This document shows positions 1-5,280 of a stretch of 11,967 nucleotides of DNA, piece after piece (the stretch's first letter is position 1; the number at the start of each line of letters is the position of its first letter). Both the position numbers and the translations under genes were made by a program. The notes under the pieces were generated by a model. It saw only the letters and a program-made list of their open reading frames with translations. It did no database searches and was not told where the DNA came from. This stretch comes from a candidate division TA06 bacterium (lineage in GTDB: Bacteria; Hydrothermota; DG-26; E44-bin18; JADFOU01): assembly GCA_022562655.1 (NCBI GenBank), contig JADFOU010000035.1:1-11967 (forward strand), in the 5' to 3' direction.

Positions 1-1742
1 AAGGTGGTCGTTTTTAATCCTAAAATCTTTGCCGCTCCCCTCTCCCCACTCACCCGCCAGCCCGCGAGCTCAAGGATCTCCATGATGTGCTTCCGATCCA
101 GTTCTTCCAGGGTCTGGATTCGCGATCCACGAGGGGTCACGCCAGGTTTCGGAAGCCAATCGCCTAACTCGAGTTGTGATTCACGGCTGAGGATGATCGC
201 CCGCTCGATGATGTTCTCCAGCTCCCGGACATTGCCGGGCCAGGGGTAGGCTTTCAGAGCCTCCATCGTCTTTTGGGGAATCGTATTGATCTCTTTCCCC
301 AATTTCTTCCCATATTTCATGGCAAAATACCTGACCAGGAGCGGAATGTCTCCCTTCCGCTCCCGAAGGGAGGGGATCTGGATCGGAAAGACATTCAGTC
401 GGTAAAAGAGATCCTGGCGGAATCTCTCCACCTCCATGGCCTTCTCCAGATTCTGGTTGGTGGCTGCGATCACCCTCACATCCACTTTAAGGGTCTCGGA
501 GCCTCCTACTCGTTCGAACTCTCCTTCCTGGAGGACCCGGAGGAGTTTCGCCTGCAATTCCAGGGACAGGTCGCCGATTTCGTCTAGAAGGATCGTCCCG
601 CCGCTGGCCAGTTCGAAGCGTCCGATCTTAAGGGATAGAGCTCCCGTGAAGGCCCCTTTCTCATGACCAAAGAGCTCGCTCTCGATCAACCCACTAGGCA
701 AGGCAGCACAGTTTACTGTAACCAGCACACTCTCTTTCCGGCTGCTTAAATTGTGAATCGCCCTCGCAAATAGTTCTTTGCCCGTGCCGGTCTCACCCGT
801 CAGGAGAACAGTCGCATCAGTGCCCGCGACTCTCTCTATGTTTTGAAACACTTTTTTGATGGCTTGGGACTTGCCCACGATCTCTCCGAAACCTGCTTTA
901 ATATCTTCTTGTAAATACACATTTTCAAGCTGCAATTTTTGAAGTTTTTCCTCCGCCTTCTTGCGTTCATTGACATCCCGTAGTATGACCGTGTAGAGCT
1001 TCTGCCCGCCTACATCAACCTGCGAAACGGTCGCCTCAATTGGAAACTCCCCACCACCAGACCGTATGGCGGTGAGCCCCTCTGGGATCCACATATAGCG
1101 ATTCGCCCCACCACTCTTGGAGGAAGATCGAATATACCCAGAGAGCATCGCACGAAACTTTTCAGACAGGAATCGGTCGAAGAGCTGACCGATGGCCTCA
1201 GAAGCGGGAAAGCGGAACACATTCTCGGCAGCCTCATTGAAAAGGGTGATCTCGAGCTTATTGTTGACCGTGATGATGGCATCCATGGCTGACTGTAAGA
1301 TGCGGGAAAGGCGATTTTCACTTTCACGAAGAGCTTCCTCCATTCGTTTGCGCTCAGAGATATCGCGTACCAAAGCAATCATGTAGGATGTGCCGGAAAT
1401 ATCAATAACCGAGGCTGAGATCTCTGCAGGTAGAGTCTTGCCGGATTTGGTCAGACAGGTGAGTTCATTTGTCCAACCACTTCCCTTATCAAAAACCGAT
1501 TGTGCAAAAGCCAATAGCTCAGGCATCTCGTTTGGATGGATTGAAGTGATGGGAAGGGACAGGAGTTCCTCCCTGGAATATCCAAGCATATCTGTGGCTC
1601 TGGGATTGACGTCTATGATTTCATCCTTTGCTGGATCAATGACAAATATCGCATCGTTGGAGTAAGTAAAGATCTTACGAAAATGTTCTTCACCCTTCGC
1701 CAACGCCTCCTTCACCCTCTTATTCTCGACAATATTCTTCAT
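1..1742 (-). CDS. PAS-PAS sigma-54-dependent enhancer-binding transcriptional regulator (3' end cut by window edge)
   Basis: This is an activator of RNA polymerase carrying sigma-54: the AAA+ domain hydrolyses ATP to open the promoter complex after a sensory input. The visible 580 codons hold two PAS domains (about 18-130 and 143-262, each ending in an RDxxER(K) linker), a short coiled linker (262-280) and a complete AAA+ core. Walker A is GETGTGKE (316-323), the sigma-54 contact loop GAFTGA is at 363-368, Walker B is GTILLDEI (382-389), the arginine-finger segment RQDLFYRLN is at 442-450, and sensor II contains WPGNVREL (501-508). A Fis-type helix-turn-helix begins at about 548 (GERGAAKILGL) and runs off the left edge, probably lacking only 10-20 residues. 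There are no transmembrane segments, so the signal is probably cytoplasmic. The ATG overlaps the preceding ORF's stop as ATGA and has no good Shine-Dalgarno of its own, which suggests translational coupling or frameshift fusion. A TAG lies in frame just upstream. The two sigma-54 promoters about 1.1-1.4 kb away are candidate targets (inference). Confidence 0.96.
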   Translation of the reverse strand, partial: MKNIVENKRVKEALAKGEEHFRKIFTYSNDAIFVIDPAKDEIIDVNPRATDMLGYSREELLSLPITSIHPNEMPELLAFAQSVFDKGSGWTNELTCLTKSGKTLPAEISASVIDISGTSYMIALVRDISERKRMEEALRESENRLSRILQSAMDAIITVNNKLEITLFNEAAENVFRFPASEAIGQLFDRFLSEKFRAMLSGYIRSSSKSGGANRYMWIPEGLTAIRSGGGEFPIEATVSQVDVGGQKLYTVILRDVNERKKAEEKLQKLQLENVYLQEDIKAGFGEIVGKSQAIKKVFQNIERVAGTDATVLLTGETGTGKELFARAIHNLSSRKESVLVTVNCAALPSGLIESELFGHEKGAFTGALSLKIGRFELASGGTILLDEIGDLSLELQAKLLRVLQEGEFERVGGSETLKVDVRVIAATNQNLEKAMEVERFRQDLFYRLNVFPIQIPSLRERKGDIPLLVRYFAMKYGKKLGKEINTIPQKTMEALKAYPWPGNVRELENIIERAIILSRESQLELGDWLPKPGVTPRGSRIQTLEELDRKHIMEILELAGWRVSGERGAAKILGLKTTT

Positions 1743-1936
1743 TCTACACTCGTTAAAAAAGCGCTACAATTATTCCTACTACCAGCTTGGCATGCACAAC
1801 TGGAAGGAATAAGGAGGGCTTTCCACTCGTCCCTTGTCTGATAGAAATGCCCAATATGATCTCTAACCGATGCGTTGAGACCGCCAAATCCGAGAGGGAC
1901 ACTTGCCCCCTTTCCATTTCCGGTTCGAGCAGACAT
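1739..1936 (-). CDS. Small ORF resembling the N-terminus of a MEDS sensory domain, coupled to the sigma-54 regulator
   Basis: This 65-codon ORF has the strongest ribosome binding site of the left region (GGGAGG, about 5 bases before ATG), so it is very likely translated. Residues 25-44 (RDHIGHFYQTRDEWKALLIP) resemble the opening of MEDS (DcmR-type) sensory domains, which usually read like 'GTHFCQFYQT...LLxILVP' and are found in front of PAS, kinase or regulator modules. A MEDS domain is normally about 150 residues. Here the similarity fades after residue 44 and the ORF stops at TGA, overlapping the regulator's ATG by four bases. A T_TTT_TTA heptamer at 1760-1754 lies in the correct frame for -1 slippage, which would read AAC GAG TGT AGA ATG straight into the regulator. 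It could therefore be a separate coupled peptide, the zero-frame part of a frameshift fusion, or a decayed MEDS domain. The family assignment is from memory of the motif. Confidence 0.6.
   Translation of the reverse strand: MSARTGNGKGASVPLGFGGLNASVRDHIGHFYQTRDEWKALLIPSSCACQAGSRNNCSAFLTSVE
1754..1760 (-). promoter_or_regulatory. Candidate -1 ribosomal frameshift slippery site (U UUU UUA)
   Basis: In the frame of the 65-codon ORF the bases read gcT TTT TTA acg, an exact X_XXY_YYZ heptamer, 12 bases before the TGA. The -1 frame after it is open into the sigma-54 regulator. An AGGA sits about 14 bases upstream and might act as a Shine-Dalgarno-like stimulator. I see no obvious strong downstream hairpin or pseudoknot. 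A homopolymer indel or sequencing error explains the same pattern. Confidence 0.3.
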
Positions 1937-2108
1937 TTCTACCTCCCTCCGATTGGTGTTTAAATGTGTAACGATTAGGTGACAAGAGTGGCACAGCTCT
2001 CCTAAAAATGCAAGTACTTTTTTCCGAAAAAATAACTTATTCCGAAATCGAGATTCTGGGGTATGAAAGCCATGGATAGAAGGAAAAAGGACGCCGAAAC
2101 CAATTGAT

Positions 2109-2123
2109 CCGCCTTCAAGGCGG
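2109..2123. repeat. Hairpin CCGCCTT-C-AAGGCGG in the leader of the regulator operon
   Basis: A perfect 7-base inverted repeat around a single base (physically a 5-bp stem with a TTCAA loop) lies between the secreted-protein gene and the 65-codon ORF. It is not followed closely by a T-run on either strand, so it is a weak terminator at best. The surrounding 1937-2229 stretch holds no gene that I can support. Confidence 0.45.
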
Positions 2124-2160
2124 AAAGGAGATGGGTTATTCCCTACCGGTAAAGAGGGAG

Positions 2161-2224
2161 AGATCCTTGTCAGGTAGTAATCTACGACACCACTGGGTAG
2201 GAGTGAAGAAAAGGGGCAGGATCT
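2161..2224. repeat. Inverted repeat AGATCCT / AGGATCT just downstream of the secreted-protein gene
   Basis: AGATCCT at 2161-2167 pairs with AGGATCT at 2218-2224. The loop contains further short complementary segments (CTAC with GTAG). It begins 6 bases beyond the stop of the minus-strand gene, so it may fold in that transcript's 3' end or in the leader of the next genes. No T-run follows. I could not match it to a known riboswitch; its function is unknown. Confidence 0.35.
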
Positions 2225-2229
2225 GACAT

Positions 2230-2715
2230 TTAAAATTCTTGAGCCAAGACAACCACGGAGGCAGCACTTACGAAGATAAGGGTTGTCAGTACATCTGGAG
2301 AAAATCTCAGCGGTCCCAGGCTCATTATCTTGTCAACCCTAAACCCCGTCTTGCTTTCAAGTTGCAGGAGATTGGCTTTACTGACCATGGTCTTGCCATC
2401 GGTCCTCTCGAAAAGAGACCTTCTCATGGACATCTCAAAACCAGCTGACGGCTTCATGGCGAGCAGTCTCCTGTCATTAGAAGGATCTCCCAACTGGGCA
2501 GTTGTCAAACCATTGTTTTCGAATCCTCTCATGGAATGCATGTTCTTGAGGTCAATCTTGGTGATCATGAGACCGGACCCGTGGAAGGAACTCTTTGATG
2601 TCCTTTCATCGCGGTTTGAAAAAGCGGCTACAGACAACTCCGCGGTAGATTCAGCAGGGCTGAGAAAAAAACCCGCCACTGTAACCAGAGTCACGGTGAA
2701 AATTCCCTTCTTCAT
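2230..2715 (-). CDS. Small exported or membrane-anchored protein of unknown function
   Basis: The gene encodes 161 residues. The start is the ATG at 2715, because AGGGGGTG lies about 6 bases before it; a GTG three codons upstream sits inside that Shine-Dalgarno. The N-terminus is a signal peptide (MKKG, then a hydrophobic core to about residue 19, with likely cleavage near ESTA, residues 22-25). The mature part is polar, rich in Ser, Lys, Arg and Met, with no cysteines and no recognisable motif. A second hydrophobic stretch at about 142-158 (LTTLIFVSAASVVVLAQ) could be a C-terminal membrane anchor. The gene has its own sigma-54 promoter about 110 bases upstream and diverges from the STAS-SRPBCC-DoxX-AhpD operon, so it is probably induced with that operon. 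I do not recognise the family. The reading is supported by the signal peptide, ribosome binding site and promoter. Confidence 0.75.
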   Translation of the reverse strand: MKKGIFTVTLVTVAGFFLSPAESTAELSVAAFSNRDERTSKSSFHGSGLMITKIDLKNMHSMRGFENNGLTTAQLGDPSNDRRLLAMKPSAGFEMSMRRSLFERTDGKTMVSKANLLQLESKTGFRVDKIMSLGPLRFSPDVLTTLIFVSAASVVVLAQEF

Positions 2716-2826
2716 TTCGTTCACCCCCTTTTAAAAAATTTGAATCTCAACATGGATCACTTTCCGTGGTCTTCACAAAATTTGGACGAATAGTATATCA
2801 GATCCCAAACTCTCCAATCATAGAAT

Positions 2827-2842
2827 CGCAAATTTCGTGCCA
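2827..2842 (-). promoter_or_regulatory. Sigma-54 (-24/-12) promoter for the secreted-protein gene
   Basis: On the minus strand the bases read TGGCACG-AAAT-TTGCG. This has the invariant GG and GC at the correct spacing and an ideal TGGCACG -24 box. The predicted transcript start is near 2816, giving a leader of about 100 bases before the ATG at 2715. Transcription from it needs an AAA+ activator such as the one encoded at the left of the window. Confidence 0.8.
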
Positions 2843-2949
2843 TCACAGTGGCATCATGCTGCAAATCTGATATAACTAGATGGATTTCAGTAAGATAGAA
2901 ATGAACGAGGGGAATTTGTGGAGAAAAAGAAGCGGAAGGAATTTCCAGT

Positions 2950-3043
2950 GAAGTCCCAACATTTCGTGATGATCCCAAAATATTGGAAAAGGACTTCCGT
3001 TCTGGGGGTCTCTGTAAACCAATAGAAAATTGGATAACTATTG
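2950..3043. promoter_or_regulatory. Inverted repeats between the divergent sigma-54 promoters (candidate activator sites)
   Basis: Two inverted repeats lie upstream of both promoters. GAAGTCC (2950-2956) pairs with GGACTTC (2991-2997). CAATAG (3020-3025) pairs with CTATTG (3038-3043), with CCAAT/ATTGG nested at 3019-3033. Sigma-54 activators usually bind such dyads 80-200 bases upstream. The first pair fits that distance for both promoters; the second is closer to the plus-strand one. Assignment as operators is inference only. Confidence 0.25.
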
Positions 3044-3088
3044 AATTTTAAACCCTTTAGAGTTTTCTCTCATCGGTCTAATCCTTTC

Positions 3089-3104
3089 TGGCATGGTTTT
3101 TGCT
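3089..3104 (+). promoter_or_regulatory. Sigma-54 (-24/-12) promoter for the STAS-SRPBCC-DoxX-AhpD operon
   Basis: The bases read TGGCATG-GTTT-TTGCT, matching the consensus TGGCAYR-N4-TTGCW at every defined position. The predicted transcript start is near 3115, about 25 bases before the STAS start codon, which leaves room for the AAGGAG ribosome binding site. Confidence 0.85.
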
Positions 3105-3139
3105 ATTGTTAAAGAAGATAGGAAAAAAGGAGAATCGAT

Positions 3140-3409
3140 ATGCTTCGGATTACAAGAATCGGAGAAAGCCTTTCCCTCATCACCTTAAAGGTGGAAGGTC
3201 AGATCATTTCGGAATGGGTCCCCATTTTAGAAAAAGAGGCTCTGGCTTCTCTTCAAAATAAAGAAGAGGTCGTGTTGGACTTCTCAGAAGTGACATTTAT
3301 TAATCAAAAAGGGGTGGAGATGCTCAAGAAGATCTCCGCCGAGAACATCCGTATCATCAACTGTTCCCCACTCATTCAGGATCTGTTGAATGGTGGAGAT
3401 CTGAATTGA
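3140..3409 (+). CDS. Single-domain STAS-like protein lacking the phosphorylatable serine
   Basis: The 89-residue product is about the size of one STAS domain (anti-sigma-factor antagonist fold). The beta-strand and following helix are visible as VVLDFSEVTFINQKGVEMLKKI (44-65). Where classical antagonists such as SpoIIAA have Asp-Ser-x-Gly, this protein has N55-Q56-K57-G58, so it should not be switched by serine phosphorylation. It probably works as a constitutive protein-protein interaction module, but its partner is unknown. The ATG has AAGGAG 7 bases upstream and the gene is the first after the sigma-54 promoter. The following SRPBCC gene starts 54 bases downstream, in the same transcript. 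Confidence 0.82.
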   Translation: MLRITRIGESLSLITLKVEGQIISEWVPILEKEALASLQNKEEVVLDFSEVTFINQKGVEMLKKISAENIRIINCSPLIQDLLNGGDLN

Positions 3410-3463
3410 GGTGCCCGGATGAAAATCCCCAAAACCGAAACATTAAATAACAAGGAGGTCATT

Positions 3464-3949
3464 ATGTCCGTACTCTCCAAACAGATTCGAATCGACGCCC
3501 CCGTAGAGAGCGTCTGGAAGGTCCTCGCCGACTATGGCGGGGTTGCCAAGTGGGCACCATCTGTCAACCACGCCGTACTGACGACGGAGTCCAAGGGAGG
3601 CATAGACTGCGAGAGGCAATGCGATGTAGCCGGCTTCGGCAAAGTCAAGGAGCGTATTGTGGAGTGGGAAGAAGGCAGCCACTATACCTTTACGGTTGAG
3701 GGTATCGGTCCGATGAAATTTGTACGGTCGAACTGGAGTGTTCGTCCTGATGGGAACATGACAATAGCCATTGTGACGATTGATTTCAAGGTGAAATTTG
3801 GACCCCTCGGCGCTCTCATGGACAGGCTCGTTGTTCGCCTAAATATACGAAAACAAATGGTTCTCAGTCTTGCAGGGCTTAAGCATTACGTCGAGACCGG
3901 AGAAGAAGTGACTCTCACAACTGAGATTCCTCTTGCTCAAGCCGCGTAG
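3464..3949 (+). CDS. SRPBCC (START/Bet v 1-like) ligand-binding protein
   Basis: The 161-residue product has the typical opening of the SRPBCC/polyketide-cyclase superfamily: KQIRIDAPVESVWKVLADYGGVAKWAP (6-32), followed by alternating beta-strands (EWEEGSHYTFTVEG, 67-80, and a later strand at about 99-112) and a long C-terminal helix (117-144). This fold makes a deep hydrophobic pocket; members bind or process lipids, aromatics or polyketides. There is no signal peptide, so it is cytoplasmic. The start is the ATG at 3464, with a perfect AAGGAGG 5 bases upstream. An in-frame ATG at 3419 would add 15 residues but has no ribosome binding site. The substrate cannot be read from the sequence. Confidence 0.85.
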   Translation: MSVLSKQIRIDAPVESVWKVLADYGGVAKWAPSVNHAVLTTESKGGIDCERQCDVAGFGKVKERIVEWEEGSHYTFTVEGIGPMKFVRSNWSVRPDGNMTIAIVTIDFKVKFGPLGALMDRLVVRLNIRKQMVLSLAGLKHYVETGEEVTLTTEIPLAQAA

Positions 3950-4070
3950 GCTTGTTCCAAAAATTCAACTTTGAGCAAACGGCACATGACTTGATCGAAT
4001 CAAACACCCACTCATGTGGAATCTTAAACATCACACAATTTCTCGAAAAAACCTGATCAGGAGATAGAAA

Positions 4071-4505
4071 ATGAATTCCATTGTTGAAAAATTCCGGAGA
4101 ACAAAGGATGAGAGAGCCGTTGGTTTCATCAGGATCTTCGTCGGGATGATCTTCCTCATGACAGGTCTTATGAAATTATTCGTCCCCATGGCTCGGGAAG
4201 CCTGGCTTGGTCAGTTGACCCAGTCAGGGCTCCCCTTCTCCACAATCACATTCTGGGTCTTCCCCTTTGCAGAAATCGCAACCTCTGTTATCCTCTTCAC
4301 GGGATTTTTGACCCGAATCGGAAGCTTAGTCGTTATGGGTTCAATGTTATCTGCAACCTATGTCCACATCGCGGTGCATGACCCTACATTATTTCCCTTT
4401 CAACCCAGTGAGCCGATCGTCCCATTGATCGTGCTTCTAATGGGTGCATTTGTCCTATGGCGAGGCGGAGGTGCGTGGAGCCTCGACTTGAAAACTCTAA
4501 AATAG
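4071..4505 (+). CDS. DoxX-family integral membrane protein
   Basis: The 144-residue product has four predicted membrane segments, at about 17-37, 58-79, 83-102 and 115-131. It carries the DoxX hallmarks: the RIFVGMIFLMTGLMKL opening (21-36), a conserved Glu in the second segment (E68) and the RIGS turn (82-85). DoxX/DoxD-type proteins are subunits or relatives of thiosulfate:quinone oxidoreductase, and in actinobacteria a DoxX protein takes part in a membrane oxidoreductase complex that handles oxidative and thiol stress. AGGAGAT lies 6 bases before the ATG. The 121-base gap after the SRPBCC gene is large, but no terminator or strong promoter is evident in it, so it is probably in the same operon. 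The AhpD-like gene starts 24 bases after its stop. Confidence 0.88.
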   Translation: MNSIVEKFRRTKDERAVGFIRIFVGMIFLMTGLMKLFVPMAREAWLGQLTQSGLPFSTITFWVFPFAEIATSVILFTGFLTRIGSLVVMGSMLSATYVHIAVHDPTLFPFQPSEPIVPLIVLLMGAFVLWRGGGAWSLDLKTLK

Positions 4506-4529
4506 CTAGTCCATAGAAGGAGGTGAATC

Positions 4530-5039
4530 ATGATCGACGTTCAATCCAAAAGAGACGAAGTCCTGGCAGCTGCGAAGAAAAAGTTTGGCTTCGTCCCAAA
4601 CCTGATCAAGGAGATGGTCAAAAGCCCCGCAGCTGCCCAGGTCTATATGAAAGGTCAGGAGGTGATGACAGAAGCGTTCCTGACCAACCAAGAGCAACAG
4701 ATGATCCAACTCGCCATCTCCACGATCAATAACTGCCATTATTGTACAAAAGCCCACAGCGCCTTGTGCAAGTTGGCAGGAACACCGCAGGAAGAAATTG
4801 AGGCAATCCAATCGGGGAGTCTTCCACAGGATGAACGCTTGAAAACATTGGTTTCAGCAACCCGCCTCATCCATGAAAAGAAAGGCTGGCTCAGTGAGGA
4901 AGATCTTCAATCTCTGGATTCTCTGGGAATAGACCGGGTCCAAATTTATGAAATCATTGCCCTGATTGGTCTGAAGACTCTCTCAAATTACATCAACCAT
5001 ATTGCGCACACGGAACTCGACCCACAGATGAAAGACTGA
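4530..5039 (+). CDS. AhpD-like / carboxymuconolactone decarboxylase family protein
   Basis: The 169-residue all-helical protein carries the CxxC signature NCHYCTKAH (68-76), with Cys69, Cys72 and His76 at the positions of the catalytic AhpD residues Cys130, Cys133 and His137 (M. tuberculosis numbering). The intermediate proton-relay histidine (AhpD His132) is replaced by Tyr71, which is common in broader family members. Proteins of this type reduce peroxides or act as thiol-disulfide partners in the cytoplasm. A strong AGGAGGTGA Shine-Dalgarno precedes the ATG by only 3 bases. This is the last gene of the sigma-54-controlled operon and is followed by a GC-rich hairpin. The DoxX neighbour supports a role in redox or thiol stress; the substrate is unknown. 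Confidence 0.88.
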   Translation: MIDVQSKRDEVLAAAKKKFGFVPNLIKEMVKSPAAAQVYMKGQEVMTEAFLTNQEQQMIQLAISTINNCHYCTKAHSALCKLAGTPQEEIEAIQSGSLPQDERLKTLVSATRLIHEKKGWLSEEDLQSLDSLGIDRVQIYEIIALIGLKTLSNYINHIAHTELDPQMKD

Positions 5040-5062
5040 AGCTGATGAGCAGAATTTCCGAG

Positions 5063-5102
5063 GGGGAGGGGGGTAAGTCCACCAAAGGGCTACCCACTCC
5101 CC
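5063..5102 (+). terminator. GC-rich hairpin after the AhpD-like gene, probable operon end
   Basis: GGGGAG (5063-5068) pairs with CTCCCC (5097-5102), and GGGTA (5071-5075) with TACCC (5091-5095), separated by a small internal loop. It lies 24 bases after the stop. There is no T-run downstream, so it may be a stabilising or Rho-assisted end rather than a classical intrinsic terminator. Confidence 0.5.
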
Positions 5103-5132
5103 TGATTTGCATTCTACATATTGATTCTATTC

Positions 5133-5161
5133 TTGACTCCTCCCCTCAATCCGTGTATTCT
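5133..5161 (+). promoter_or_regulatory. Sigma-70-type promoter for the GH15 gene
   Basis: TTGACT (5133-5138), a 17-base spacer and TATTCT (5156-5161) match the -35/-10 pattern (5 of 6 and 4 of 6). The predicted start near 5168 gives a leader of about 110 bases. Confidence 0.5.
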
Positions 5162-5280
5162 CTTTGTATTAAAAATTAGTTCCATTCATTAGCCTCGAGG
5201 AGTACACAAGAGAGAGCTCTTCTAAAAATCAGGACAAACTCAAATATCGAAAAGACGGATCGACCGAGGGAGTTTCCAGT

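Noticed and set aside
2061..2160. Possible c-di-GMP (GEMM) riboswitch, because of GGACGC followed by CCGAAACC
   Set aside because: The conserved GEMM core and the second-stem pattern are absent, and no plus-strand gene follows.
2330..2734. 134-codon plus-strand frame opposite the secreted-protein gene
   Set aside because: It has no ribosome binding site or promoter, while the minus-strand frame has a signal peptide, a Shine-Dalgarno and a sigma-54 promoter.
2849..2864. TGGCATC...TGC on the plus strand between the divergent promoters
   Set aside because: The distance between GG and GC is one base too short, and sigma-54 spacing is strict.
2757..2978. 73-codon minus-strand open frame upstream of the secreted-protein gene
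   Set aside because: It overlaps the sigma-54 promoter at 2827-2842, has no convincing ribosome binding site and no family signal.
3980..3994. Sigma-54-like box CGGCACA-TGAC-TTGA upstream of the DoxX gene
   Set aside because: The invariant -12 GC is GA and the first base of TGG is C, so it is not a functional match. The DoxX gene is more likely read from the promoter at 3089.
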